From Planctomycetota bacterium (GTDB lineage Bacteria; Planctomycetota; Planctomycetia; Planctomycetales; Planctomycetaceae): a stretch of DNA of 62,318 nt. Below the pieces are notes generated by a model, which saw only the letters and a program-made list of their open reading frames with translations, had not been told where the DNA came from and made no database searches. The translations under genes and the position numbers were made by a program. Shown piece by piece: positions 53,761 through 62,318 of the stretch (the stretch's first letter is position 1; each line of letters starts with the position of its first letter). Location of the stretch: the NCBI GenBank assembly GCA_018242525.1, contig JAFEBS010000080.1:1-62318 (forward strand), in the 5' to 3' direction.

Positions 53761-55134
53761 TCAGCCCTGCGGCGCGAGCGCCGCCCGCGTCACTCGCAGA
53801 ACGTTTTCACCCAGGATCTTGCGAATGTCGTCATCCTTGTAGCCACGTTGCACCAATCCGACCGTAAACAATGGCCAGTTGGTCCACATCAGGCTGTCAC
53901 GGGAACCAGGAACTGGCGCGAAGGCGTTGGCGGGCCACAGTGATGCCCATTTCAACCGGTTCTTGCGGGGATTCTTCGGAAGTTTCTTCCGTTGATCGGC
54001 ATCATTTCGGGATGTGTAGGCAATGTCGGTTCCGATCGCGACATGGTCGACGCCGATCAACTTCACCAGGTAATCGATGTGATCCAGGAACGCGGCGATG
54101 TCCCCTCTGGCACCCAGGAACTCAGGGATGCAGCAGACACCGACATACCCCTGCTTTTCCGCAATCGCCTTCAAGACTTCGTCGGGCTTGCTGCGGATGT
54201 GGTGGTGCAGGGCCGCAGCCGTCGTATGGCTGGCCGCGATCGGTTTCTGGCTGGCCTGTGCGGCTTCCAGGCTGGTTTGCCAGCCCGAATGAGCCACATC
54301 CACGATGACTCCGACGCGGTTCATCTCGGCGATCGCCTGGCGCCCAAAGTCGCTCAATCCTCCGTTGGCCGCTTCACCGCAGCCGTCGCCGAGCATGTTG
54401 CGCCGCTGATAGGTGACATGCATCATGCGGACACCCAGCTGGAAAAAGATTCGCACGTACTTGAGTTCGTCGTGCGGCGTCAGCCAGTCCTCGGTCAACG
54501 GCACTCCGTTGCCTGTGAAGTACAGGCACCCTCTGCCCTGTTGCCTGGCTGCCAGGATCTCGTCCGGGGTCGCCGCCTTGGTGATCAGATCGGGCAGCAT
54601 GTCGGTCAGGTACGTGAATCGCGCCAGTCGTTTGATCAATCGCAACGGCGCCTGACATTCCTCGCCCGCATTCTGGAAGATGCAGGTGACGCCGGCCGCC
54701 CGCCAGCCGATCTCGAATTCCTCCCGTTCGGATGGATCGGACACCGCCCGAGTCATCGACATGTCTTCCGACAGATCCTGTAGTTCTGCATCCGATGCTC
54801 CCTCGTCAAATGCCTGGGAGTACAGTTCAGCATCGATCGCCGCCCGCGGAGCAAATCCATAGGCATCGAACACGAGCGACTGCGCATGCAATTGCAGCCC
54901 GTGTTCCAGATCGCGCGACGAAGGTTTCAGGACATCCAGCGCGGCAGTCCGTCCGCGTTGAATGACCGGATTGGCCTGGATTCGGGCGGCGATCCGTTCG
55001 ATGTCCCGATCCTGATCGGACTCCCCGGCCCCGGACGGATCCGCCGACAGGGACAGCAAGCCCGCTCCGCAGGTCAACTGGAGTAGCAATTGCCGACGAG
55101 ACAGACTGGGGATCAACGACGACGGTTGGGACAT
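53761..55134 (-). CDS. M19 renal-dipeptidase-like protein, Tat-exported, first metal motif missing
   Basis: A 457-residue protein from ATG 55134, with AGGAG seven bases upstream and a Tat signal (LSRRQLLLQLTCGAGLLSLS). The barrel of membrane-type dipeptidases is recognisable: GVIVDVAHSGWQTSLEAA and KPIAASHTTAAALHHHIRS contain the two conserved histidines, and VDHVAIGTDIAYTSR the conserved aspartate. The usual first motif DGHND is replaced by LVFDAYGFAP, without its His and Asp, so the binuclear zinc site may be incomplete. The enzyme would normally cut dipeptides; activity here is doubtful. It converges with pepT across an inverted repeat. Confidence 0.82.
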   Translation of the reverse strand: MSQPSSLIPSLSRRQLLLQLTCGAGLLSLSADPSGAGESDQDRDIERIAARIQANPVIQRGRTAALDVLKPSSRDLEHGLQLHAQSLVFDAYGFAPRAAIDAELYSQAFDEGASDAELQDLSEDMSMTRAVSDPSEREEFEIGWRAAGVTCIFQNAGEECQAPLRLIKRLARFTYLTDMLPDLITKAATPDEILAARQQGRGCLYFTGNGVPLTEDWLTPHDELKYVRIFFQLGVRMMHVTYQRRNMLGDGCGEAANGGLSDFGRQAIAEMNRVGVIVDVAHSGWQTSLEAAQASQKPIAASHTTAAALHHHIRSKPDEVLKAIAEKQGYVGVCCIPEFLGARGDIAAFLDHIDYLVKLIGVDHVAIGTDIAYTSRNDADQRKKLPKNPRKNRLKWASLWPANAFAPVPGSRDSLMWTNWPLFTVGLVQRGYKDDDIRKILGENVLRVTRAALAPQG

Positions 55135-55326
55135 CTGTACGCTCCTGGTTTCGCACATCACGAGGCGGACGGACTTCGCTCAGATCGCAGGAGCATACCA
55201 ATACTGTCGCAGAGCTTCATCGCCACGAGCGGGTGACGCGGATGACAGCGGTGCAACCGTACGTTGGTGCTCACGACAGTTGTTCGAATCGATGTCGCGG
55301 TGATTGACCAATCGCTCCGGTGCCAG

Positions 55327-56394
55327 TCAACCGGATTTCTGCCGCACAAGTGCCGCCACCTTTTCGCGGATTTCCGCCGGTTCCCGGTACAGGGTCCACC
55401 GATTGGGATCGACACCCGCAAACGCAGTTTGCAGTCGTTCGGTATCGCGAGTCTCGTCGCGAACCGTGCGGATGAAGACGCCCGCGATCTGCTGGGGGCG
55501 TTCGCGCAGGAAACTGGCGTAGATTTCCGGGTCTTGTTCGCCCGAGTCCCCGATCAGCACGAACTGACGTTCGGGGAATGCCGCCACGATCGGTTCGATC
55601 GCCGCACGCTTGTGCGCCTTTTGCGGAGACATCCGGATTTTGCGGGCACTGTCGCGGATGCGGAACCGCTTCAGATGGAATGAGCCGATCGGATACCCCT
55701 CGTTCCGCATGAATTCACTCAGCGGTTCGTATAATTGCCAGGGACTGCCACTGACGAAGTGGAACGCCGCCCCTGCCTGGGCACAGTCCCGGTACAACTC
55801 GGGCATTCCGGTGATCGGCACGAAGGTCCGGGTAAACGTATTCCGGAACAGGTCGCCCCGATTGGGGACATTGCTGTGCTTGATCGTGTCGTCAACGTCC
55901 GAGATGATCGAGACGCCGCGCGGTTCGATCAGTTGTAACGTACCGGGAATTTCGCGGTCATCCGCCGAGGTCAGGATCGCCTGGTAATCAATCCACTGGC
56001 CCGACTCACCGGTTCGCGGCACGTCGGCCAGTTGCGCATTCGTCAGCGGAATTTCTCCACGGAACAGACCCATGTAGTCAGATTCACCCAGCATGAATTC
56101 CTGGCCCGCAACTCGCACGGTGACCGATCGTCCCCGCAGGCCGAACATCAGGAACTGGCGCATGCGGACTCGAAAGTATTCTTCCGCGGTGCGATCCATC
56201 CGCAGGACACGCCGCAGCACGGCAAACATCGGCTTGCGGCGCAGCCAGGAAATCCGCGGATCAAACACGCTGCCCTGCATCATCAGCGTCCAACCCGTCC
56301 CGTCGGGCGTGCGGGAGCCGTATGAAGGGTAAAACACCAGATGCTCATGACGAGCAACGGCCTTCTTGGTTCGTGAGGGTCGAAACAATGACAC
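55327..56394 (-). CDS. DUF2183 (APP1-like) phosphatase, putative phosphatidate phosphatase
   Basis: A 355-residue protein. The start is set at GTG 56394, which has AAGGAAGG five bases upstream; the longer open frame overlaps the kinase gene and is not coding. The catalytic HAD-like motif is ISDVDDTIKHSNV (D-x-D-D-T). FHFVSGSPWQLYEPL and FVLIGDSGEQDPEIYA follow as the second and third active-site motifs. Yeast App1 dephosphorylates phosphatidate; the bacterial members are untested. It lacks a signal peptide. The PfkB kinase gene lies 100 bases upstream on the same strand. Confidence 0.88.
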   Translation of the reverse strand: MSLFRPSRTKKAVARHEHLVFYPSYGSRTPDGTGWTLMMQGSVFDPRISWLRRKPMFAVLRRVLRMDRTAEEYFRVRMRQFLMFGLRGRSVTVRVAGQEFMLGESDYMGLFRGEIPLTNAQLADVPRTGESGQWIDYQAILTSADDREIPGTLQLIEPRGVSIISDVDDTIKHSNVPNRGDLFRNTFTRTFVPITGMPELYRDCAQAGAAFHFVSGSPWQLYEPLSEFMRNEGYPIGSFHLKRFRIRDSARKIRMSPQKAHKRAAIEPIVAAFPERQFVLIGDSGEQDPEIYASFLRERPQQIAGVFIRTVRDETRDTERLQTAFAGVDPNRWTLYREPAEIREKVAALVRQKSG

Positions 56395-56494
56395 GAAAAC
56401 CTTCCTTGATACCGGACGTGGCCAACTGGCTGGACGCGGAATCGGGAAGCATTCCCCAGCGCCCCGGGCGGACAACCGACTCGTGACAGTGTAA

Positions 56495-57478
56495 CTACCG
56501 GAGCAGTTCTGCGATCTCGTCCCGGGTAAACTTTTCGTGAAGTCGGGCACCCATCTGGGCGACGATGCGGGCCGCGGCATGCGATGCCAGGTGCCCCGCC
56601 TGATGCCAGGAGAGGCCGTTGGTGATCCCGTACAGGATGCCGGCCGCATACATGTCGCCGGCACCCGTCGTATCGACTGCCTTGACGGATACCCCTTCGA
56701 TGGGAATCGCCTGACCTCCATGCATCAGCAGTGAGCCGTCAGCCCCCAGGGTCAGGGCAACGTCGGCTGCATGGCTGTGAATCTTCTGGGCACAGTCGAT
56801 CGGGTCGGTCAATCCGGTCAGGCTGCGCGCTTCTTCCAGGTTGCAGAACAACAGGTCGACCGGTCCCTGGATCAACTCCCAGAATAGTTCGCGGTTGAGA
56901 TTGATCAGGAACGGATCGGAAACGGTGAACGCCACCTTCACGCCGTTCTTCTTTGCCAGGTCGATCGCCTTCAGCGCAGCGGCCTTCGTCGATTCACCCG
57001 TGAACAGGTAACCTTCAATATAGATGAACTTGGATTGCTTGATCTCGGCTTCGGAAATGTCATCCGGTCCCAGTGTCGACGACAGCCCCAGGTGCGTGAG
57101 CATCGTCCGCTGGGCATCATCGGTAATCAGGCAGATGCAGGTCCCTGTCGGGCCGGATGTTTGTGGGACTTCGATCTTGACCCCCAACTCGCGCATATCC
57201 TTCAGCCAGAACTCACCCAGTTCATCCAGGCCCAGCTTGCCCGCGTAAGCTCCCTGGCCGCCGAAGTCTGCCAGCCCGGCAATCGTGTTTGCCGCGGACC
57301 CACCGGCACAGCGGTTGATCCTGGCGTCGGCCAAGGCGGACAGAACTCGGGTCTGGGCGGCTTCATCCACCAGGGTCATCACCCCCTTGTGGAATTCCAG
57401 TTGGCCCAGAAGCGAATCATCAATCTTCGCTTGAATATCGACGAGTGAATTCCCGACACCATACACATCGTAAGTCAT
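56495..57478 (-). CDS. PfkB family carbohydrate/adenosine kinase
   Basis: A 327-residue kinase from ATG 57478 (MTYDVYGVGNSLVD). The N-terminal signature is CAGGSAANTIAGLADFGG and the catalytic loop with the base Asp is AVDTTGAGDMYAAGILYG near the C terminus. GTCICLITDDAQRTMLTHLG is typical of the adenosine kinase-like branch. PfkB kinases phosphorylate sugars or nucleosides at a hydroxyl group; the substrate here is unknown, although many genomes annotate this branch as adenosine kinase. Complete length. The phosphatase gene follows on the same strand. Confidence 0.9.
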   Translation of the reverse strand: MTYDVYGVGNSLVDIQAKIDDSLLGQLEFHKGVMTLVDEAAQTRVLSALADARINRCAGGSAANTIAGLADFGGQGAYAGKLGLDELGEFWLKDMRELGVKIEVPQTSGPTGTCICLITDDAQRTMLTHLGLSSTLGPDDISEAEIKQSKFIYIEGYLFTGESTKAAALKAIDLAKKNGVKVAFTVSDPFLINLNRELFWELIQGPVDLLFCNLEEARSLTGLTDPIDCAQKIHSHAADVALTLGADGSLLMHGGQAIPIEGVSVKAVDTTGAGDMYAAGILYGITNGLSWHQAGHLASHAAARIVAQMGARLHEKFTRDEIAELLR

Positions 57479-57887
57479 GCTGAATCGTATCCTGGAGAAG
57501 TGGAGCGTCATCAGCACATCCTCTACCAGATCACGTCCAAACCTGCCACCTTAGCGAGGAGTTTGGGCGAGGTCCCGGGAAACAGCACGGGGCAGTTCGT
57601 AGTCTACGTACATTTATCAAGCGCTGTTCTTGAATGAAACAGTCCAACTCATTACCGTAATTCCATCTGAATAAAAGCATGCCAGTCATTTGCGAGAATC
57701 CCATATTCTGAAGGCCATGAAGCCCACTCAGTCGTATTGCAGCTTACGCATATTAATTACACACAGCGAATCGACTTCAACCAATCATCAGCTTGCGGCC
57801 CCGCCGCACGTTGAATACCCCGAAAACACAAATCTTCGGATCGCTCTGAGCGAACCGCTTCCCAGGCACACAGCAAGGACTCCTGAC
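57479..57887. other. AT-rich intergenic region upstream of the EAD1 protease operon
   Basis: These 409 bases separate the divergent kinase and EAD1-protease genes. The part from 57600 to 57790 is clearly richer in A and T than the surroundings, as expected for promoters and perhaps for acquired DNA. TTGAAT at 57630 is the best -35 candidate, but no -10 box fits well. An open frame covers the right part but has no coding character. Confidence 0.45.
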
Positions 57888-58997
57888 ATGATCCCCGGTG
57901 TGACGTTTGAAGAAATCACGAACACCCTGGAAGCCAGTTTCGACCGTGATGACCTGGACATGATGCTTCGCAAGCGAATGTCGGAAAAGCTCGGCAATAT
58001 CACTGGCCAGAACACCGCGCTGTCAAAGGCGATCTTCGATCTGGTTTCCTGGGCGGAACGAAGGGGACGCACGACTGAATTAATCCGGGCGGCTTACAAT
58101 TACAACCCGACTCAGCCGGACTTGGTTGGTCTTTATCAGAAATATGGCATGGGGACGGAAGCGACGCTGCTGCAGGCCGGTCAGCAGGCGACCGCAGGAC
58201 GCGTCACGGAACTGAACTTTGAAAAGACGATTAAAGCCCGCATTCCCCAACTCGACTTTTCCGTCTGGCGCACGAGGATGACCCAGGTCGAGGGCCGGGT
58301 TTGTCGCGTCGAGATCGACGGCAATCCTGCCGGGACCGGATTCCTGGTCGGGCCGGATGCCGTCATCACCAACTTTCATGTGTTGGCACGCGTGCTGAAC
58401 GGGCAAACAGCCCCTGAAAAGGTCACCTGCCGCTTCGACTACAAGGTCTTGGCCGACAATTCACGGGTTGAGGGAACAATTGTCGGACTGCATCCGTCGG
58501 ACTGGAACATCGACTTCAGTCGCTTCTCGCCCGCCGAGCAGTCCCGGCAACCCGACGATCCATTGCCGACCGACGACGAGTTGGATTACGCCTTGGTGCG
58601 ACTGGCCAGGCCGTTGGGCAACGAGGCGTTTTCTCCCAAAGGCGGTGCCGAAGCCCAGAAACGCGGCTGGCTGAATCTGTCTGCCGGGCCGCTGGTCTTC
58701 GAGCCCAAGTCCGCCTTGATGATCGCACAGCATCCCGATGGAAGTCCTCTCAAGCTGGCGGTCGATACCGAATCTGTGATTGGCACCAATCCCAACGGCA
58801 CCCGTGTGCGGTACGCGACAAATACCGAGCCGGGTTCGTCCGGTTCACCTGTCTTCGATCTCGATTGGAACCTGGTCGCGTTGCACCATATGGGCGACCC
58901 CGCCGCAAACCTGCCACCGACCTACAACCAGGGAATCCCGATCGACAAAGTTCGCCAGCGGATTTCGGCCCAGGGCCATGCGGTCGTTTTCGGCTGA
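57888..58997 (+). CDS. EAD1-trypsin-like serine protease, putative conflict-system effector
   Basis: A 369-residue protein. The start at ATG 57888 has AAGGA eight bases upstream. Residues 3-85 form a helical effector-associated domain of the EAD1 type (FEEITNTLEASFDRDDLD, ELIRAAYNYNPTQPDL). Residues 130-365 are a trypsin-like protease with His164 (ITNFHVL), Asp233 (DELDYALVRLA) and Ser318 (EPGSSGSPVFD), a complete triad. EADs are described by Aravind and co-workers as homotypic adaptors that bring effectors to NTPase sensors in bacterial conflict systems. No signal peptide is present, so it acts in the cytoplasm. A gene with another EAD1 follows 32 bases later. Confidence 0.85.
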   Translation: MIPGVTFEEITNTLEASFDRDDLDMMLRKRMSEKLGNITGQNTALSKAIFDLVSWAERRGRTTELIRAAYNYNPTQPDLVGLYQKYGMGTEATLLQAGQQATAGRVTELNFEKTIKARIPQLDFSVWRTRMTQVEGRVCRVEIDGNPAGTGFLVGPDAVITNFHVLARVLNGQTAPEKVTCRFDYKVLADNSRVEGTIVGLHPSDWNIDFSRFSPAEQSRQPDDPLPTDDELDYALVRLARPLGNEAFSPKGGAEAQKRGWLNLSAGPLVFEPKSALMIAQHPDGSPLKLAVDTESVIGTNPNGTRVRYATNTEPGSSGSPVFDLDWNLVALHHMGDPAANLPPTYNQGIPIDKVRQRISAQGHAVVFG

Positions 58998-59029
58998 CAC
59001 TCAACCCGTATTTCACGTGATGGACATCC

Positions 59030-60334
59030 ATGTTTTCTCCAGTACAGCAGGAAGCACTCCAGGCGGCCGTTGTTGACGCGTTCGACCTCGACGAGCTCAT
59101 GGAACTCAGCCGGTACCGACTTGGTCAGCGCCTGGAGGTGCTGGTGAGCGTCAACCAGGGCTTGGACCATCTTGTATTCGAATTGATCCAGCTGGTCGAA
59201 CGCCGCGGCTGGTCCGAGGAGTTCGTGCGCGGGGTCTACGAAACGGCGAGCGGCAACCCTGCGATCCAGCAATTCTGTGAAACCAGCGCACGATTTGTGT
59301 TCCTCCCACGCGCATCGACAAACTCACTCGCGCAGGAGGTCGGGTCGGGGTTAAGCATCATCGCCAGCCGGCTCGACCCTGGTGGTCCGGTGCGCGCCCT
59401 GCTGGTCGGGCAGGCAACTCTGTCACTGACGGATATTGGCCAGCAATTCACCCGCATGCGGTGCTACAAGGCACTGCACGACTGCCTGCACAACCTGTAT
59501 TTCAAGTATGCCCGCCTGATCCGCGCTGAACTCCGCTCGCTGCCCGACGACCCGGTGGCCGGCGACAACCTGCTCACGTATTTTCGTGAAATGAGCGACG
59601 AACTGGCGAATGTCCGGCCCCTGGCCGACGGACTGGAAAGTCGGACCGCGGAACAAATGTGGCTCAATGTCGCCAACGAATCGGTCCGCCGTATGCAGTC
59701 GGCCATCGACCCCGCCAACACTGCGGACTCCACCACGAAAGCGAATGATGCGACTGGCGGATTGCGATTGCTCGAAGGAGTCCTGCGCGTCCAGCCAACG
59801 CGGATCAACGAGTTGTTGACGGGGCTATTGGAACGACTGCAACTGAGCCGCCTGCGTGATTCGCTGACGACAATCCAGGGCACGCTGGGTGCCGAAGCCG
59901 CTGCACTGCAGGGTGCCGTCGACGCATTGGGAAACCTGACGCCACGCCTAAACCGTATCCTGGTCGACCACCAGGAGTGGCAATTGGTCGATAACTCGCT
60001 GCTGCAGATCGACACCGAGCTAAAACTGGGATCCGCGCTGGATCAGTGCGACTTTCTGTGGTCCGAAGTCAAGAAAATCCTGCAGCCGATGTTGGACCGC
60101 GATTCCACGGCCGCCTGGTCGCAGGAGTTGCGCGACCTCGCCACGAAGTTCGGCGAGTCGTTTGCCACTGCAGAACTGGTTCGCGTGCGGACCGCATTTG
60201 AACGGTTCCATCCGCGCGCCATGTGGTACTTCTTCCAGGCCGACAAGGATCTGAAAGAGTTATCGGGAGAACTGGATAAGGTCGGCGACAAACTTCGCGA
60301 CATACTGGAACAGGTGAACAATGGCCATCAATAG
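59030..60334 (+). CDS. EAD1-containing helical protein, putative adaptor
   Basis: A 434-residue protein. Residues 1-85 (LDELMELSRYRLGQRLEVL, HLVFELIQLVERRGWSEE, FVRGVYETASGNPAIQQF) match the EAD1 fold, as in the upstream protease. The remaining 350 residues are almost all helical, with several heptad-like stretches (LRDSLTTIQGTLGAEAAAL, DKDLKELSGELDKVGDKL), and no catalytic motif was seen. The shared EAD1 suggests that the two proteins bind each other or the same hub. The gene overlaps the next one by 14 bases, so the three genes form one operon. Function unknown. Confidence 0.78.
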   Translation: MFSPVQQEALQAAVVDAFDLDELMELSRYRLGQRLEVLVSVNQGLDHLVFELIQLVERRGWSEEFVRGVYETASGNPAIQQFCETSARFVFLPRASTNSLAQEVGSGLSIIASRLDPGGPVRALLVGQATLSLTDIGQQFTRMRCYKALHDCLHNLYFKYARLIRAELRSLPDDPVAGDNLLTYFREMSDELANVRPLADGLESRTAEQMWLNVANESVRRMQSAIDPANTADSTTKANDATGGLRLLEGVLRVQPTRINELLTGLLERLQLSRLRDSLTTIQGTLGAEAAALQGAVDALGNLTPRLNRILVDHQEWQLVDNSLLQIDTELKLGSALDQCDFLWSEVKKILQPMLDRDSTAAWSQELRDLATKFGESFATAELVRVRTAFERFHPRAMWYFFQADKDLKELSGELDKVGDKLRDILEQVNNGHQ

Positions 60335-62216
60335 TCAGTCGACGCCTTTTACATCGCTGGAAGACCTTCGGACAGAGCACGGACGATTGCTACGCGCCTC
60401 GAAGGAGTCTTCCGGGGCGACGGATGCCGACACGGAAACAGTGGCCGACAAGATCGTCCGGTTCCTGGCGCGGGCCCGGGCAACCGGAGCCCGACTCGAT
60501 TATCCATCTGACCGCGAGGCGGCGCAAAGCGTTCTGGACTACTGGACGGCATCGCTGTTCACACTTCCGAACGGAGTCTGCGCTGCCCAGGCCCTGCCCT
60601 CGGCGATCCCCGGTGTTACGTCCGATGCCGTGAATCTGCAGCTTGAACCGTTCGACCCAAGTACGATTGACGACGTGATGAAGGTAGCCGATACCTGGCT
60701 GAACGGTCCAGATGCAGATCAGGTGCTGGCACGTCGATTAATGCTGCATCTCCTGCGGCTTTCTGCGGACAAACCCGAATTCGACGTGGTACCGACCATT
60801 CGGGGAGCGTTGTATGACCTGGACGCCGTCGAACTTGTCGATCAGACAATCGAAGGCCTTGTCCGGGCCGGCGTGGCGCGGGTCACCAGGGGCGAAACGA
60901 AAGAGATGGACCGCGTCGCGCTGCGAACGCCAGACCTGATTCTGCGGTGGGCGACTCTGAAGAAATGGTGCGACGAACGTCGAGAATTCCGGCATCGCGT
61001 CGAACAGTGGAACGCTGCCGGGCGCCCCGACGCCGATCTGGCATCGGACGCCGCCCTCGACGAAGCACGCCAATACCACGATCGCAACAAGCTCGAACGG
61101 GACTTCGTCAATGCGAGTGCCGACCAGCAGGCACGCAACCTGAAACAGGCGGCTGTCGATCGCCGAGCCAAGGTTGCCTGGAGCATCCTGGCGCTTCTGG
61201 CGCTCGCCGGTTGGTTTTTTACTGCCGTCAATATTGACGCCTCCCGGAGGAATGCGTCCAGGGCCGAGAAAAACTCCGTGATCGCCAGTGACAACGCCCG
61301 CAAAGCGGAGAACAATGCCCGTGAAGCCAAGACAAACGCCGCGGAAGCCAGGAAGAATGCAATCGAGGCAAAGAAAGCGCAGAAAGAGGCCGAGGATCGC
61401 AAAGAAGAATTGGAGCGCCGGCGACAACTGACAGACTTGCGTCGACTGGTGCGAGCCCTCGCCGAAGTGGTCACCGCCAGTGACGTCGATCAACATGTCC
61501 TGGCGCTCCAGAAATGGGACAAACTGGTGGATGAAATCGGGCGGGAAGAGCCGTTTCACTCGTCGCTGGATTTCGACAGCCTGCGCAAAACCGTCACCGA
61601 TCCGACCACGGCCAATCTGTCCCCCAGCGATCTCAATCGCATCCGAACTTTGCGCAACAAGCTCATAGAGGGATCGGACCTGGATGATTCCATCAAGTTG
61701 GGGCGCGAGCAATCGTTTGCACTGGTCGAGGTCAGCGTGCGCGGCATTTACGACACTCTGCAGCAGGGAAAGCCGGTCAGCGAAGCCGAACCATTCATTC
61801 GCGAGTTCTGGACGCAGTATTGGGGCGAGATGCTGCTCTTTGAGGGCGGTGACGTCGAAACTCAAATGGTCGCGTTTGGTCAGGTCCTCAGAGAAATCCA
61901 GGCCGAAGCGGAAGTCCCACGCGCTGAGTTGAAGGCGAGCGTCGAAAAGTTCTCGACAGAGTATCTGAAAGGTGGGATGAGTGAGTTTACAAGCAAAGTG
62001 CGCCGGCTGACCCCCGCCGCGTTCACCCAGTTGCAACAGGAATACAAGAATATTCCGGCTGACGCGTACAATACATTGTTGAACGAGGTCACCAGCCACA
62101 AGGTCTCCTCCGGGCTGGTAAAACGGTTGAACGATCAGCAGATTCCCCTGTTAAGAGCACTCGACAAGGAACGACGCGGCACTCAGTCGCCCCCCGCTAA
62201 ATCCAATTTGCCGTAA
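60321..62216 (+). CDS. Winged-helix, membrane-anchored coiled-coil protein of the EAD1 operon
   Basis: A 631-residue protein that starts inside the previous gene. The N-terminal 125 residues (TSLEDLRTEHGRLLRA, AAQSVLDYWTASLF) resemble a helical domain I have seen attached to STAND-type NTPases. Residues about 135-225 look like a winged helix (VVPTIRGALYDLDAV, TPDLILRWATLKKW). A membrane helix at 285-304 (AWSILALLALAGWFFTAV) is followed by a long Ala/Lys/Glu-rich coiled coil (305-368) and a helical C-terminal half. The order winged helix, membrane helix, coiled coil is that of the C-terminal part of many STAND proteins, but no P-loop is present. It could anchor the EAD complex at the membrane. 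A separate NTPase may be encoded outside the window. Confidence 0.7.
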   Translation: MAINSQSTPFTSLEDLRTEHGRLLRASKESSGATDADTETVADKIVRFLARARATGARLDYPSDREAAQSVLDYWTASLFTLPNGVCAAQALPSAIPGVTSDAVNLQLEPFDPSTIDDVMKVADTWLNGPDADQVLARRLMLHLLRLSADKPEFDVVPTIRGALYDLDAVELVDQTIEGLVRAGVARVTRGETKEMDRVALRTPDLILRWATLKKWCDERREFRHRVEQWNAAGRPDADLASDAALDEARQYHDRNKLERDFVNASADQQARNLKQAAVDRRAKVAWSILALLALAGWFFTAVNIDASRRNASRAEKNSVIASDNARKAENNAREAKTNAAEARKNAIEAKKAQKEAEDRKEELERRRQLTDLRRLVRALAEVVTASDVDQHVLALQKWDKLVDEIGREEPFHSSLDFDSLRKTVTDPTTANLSPSDLNRIRTLRNKLIEGSDLDDSIKLGREQSFALVEVSVRGIYDTLQQGKPVSEAEPFIREFWTQYWGEMLLFEGGDVETQMVAFGQVLREIQAEAEVPRAELKASVEKFSTEYLKGGMSEFTSKVRRLTPAAFTQLQQEYKNIPADAYNTLLNEVTSHKVSSGLVKRLNDQQIPLLRALDKERRGTQSPPAKSNLP

Positions 62217-62318
62217 CGAGTCACCGCTCCCGACAACCTCCGCCTGCCGCGATCTGCAACTCCACAGCATTTCCTGTGGGATGGCCAACCTTCCCACCCA
62301 GGGCCATCGCCTTTTTCA

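Noticed and set aside
56395..56721. N-terminal extension of the DUF2183 gene
   Set aside because: The extension overlaps the PfkB kinase coding region in another frame and is Arg/Pro/Ser-rich; a GTG with a strong ribosome site at 56394 is the better start.

Overview
The window is chromosomal DNA of a planctomycete, most likely of the order Planctomycetales. The evidence is the gene content: two paired Planctomycete cytochrome c gene sets (DUF1549/DUF1553 with DUF1501, and DUF1592-type with DUF1552), a TIGR03000-like secreted methyltransferase, an ECF sigma factor translationally packed against a giant membrane protein, many secreted proteins with PEGA, carboxypeptidase-regulatory or TPR domains, and palindromic repeats of a kind I associate with this phylum. 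GC is moderately high. No rRNA, tRNA, CRISPR array or intact insertion sequence was recognised. Coverage is dense and strands alternate in short operons.

Layout. 1-858: 3' end of a ComM/YifB Mg-chelatase-like ATPase. 1082-3674: a tightly overlapping, AT-richer three-gene operon encoding an SMC/OLD-like AAA ATPase (DUF3696 type), a PIN-domain nuclease and an Rnl2-like RNA ligase. This is the best candidate for an undescribed defence or RNA-damage/repair system. 3718-6816 (minus): CLC channel, macro-domain protein, a 59-residue zinc-ribbon protein and a secreted helical protein. 7195-14425 (plus): CoA-transferase, the DUF1549/DUF1553 and DUF1501 pair, and a beta-lactamase-like/glycosidase-like fusion. 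14517-23341 (minus): secreted methyltransferase, two related membrane proteins with GATase-like domains, two paralogous secreted proteins with 17 and 21 cysteines at five-residue spacing, and a secreted LolA-like protein. 23893-27541 (plus): two CsgG/TolB-like secreted proteins, the second with PEGA and sialidase-like parts. 27620-31980 (minus): DUF1552 and DUF1592 cytochrome pair.

32189-43219 (minus) is an ECF sigma factor followed after 3 bases by a 3464-residue protein that starts like an anti-sigma factor and continues with FecR-like, VIT, VWA and a very long TPR part. 43220-44000 is a decayed zone with direct repeats, a perfect 23-bp inverted repeat and a PQQ beta-propeller pseudogene ending at that repeat. 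44045-57478 holds secreted planctomycete-type proteins, a NIPSNAP protein, a BASS transporter, an OPT peptide transporter followed by peptidase T (peptide uptake and breakdown), a Tat-exported M19 dipeptidase-like protein, an APP1-like phosphatase and a PfkB kinase.

57888-62216 (plus) is a second conflict-type operon: an EAD1-trypsin protease, a second EAD1 protein, and a membrane-anchored winged-helix/coiled-coil protein without a visible NTPase. It continues towards the right edge, where partners may lie.
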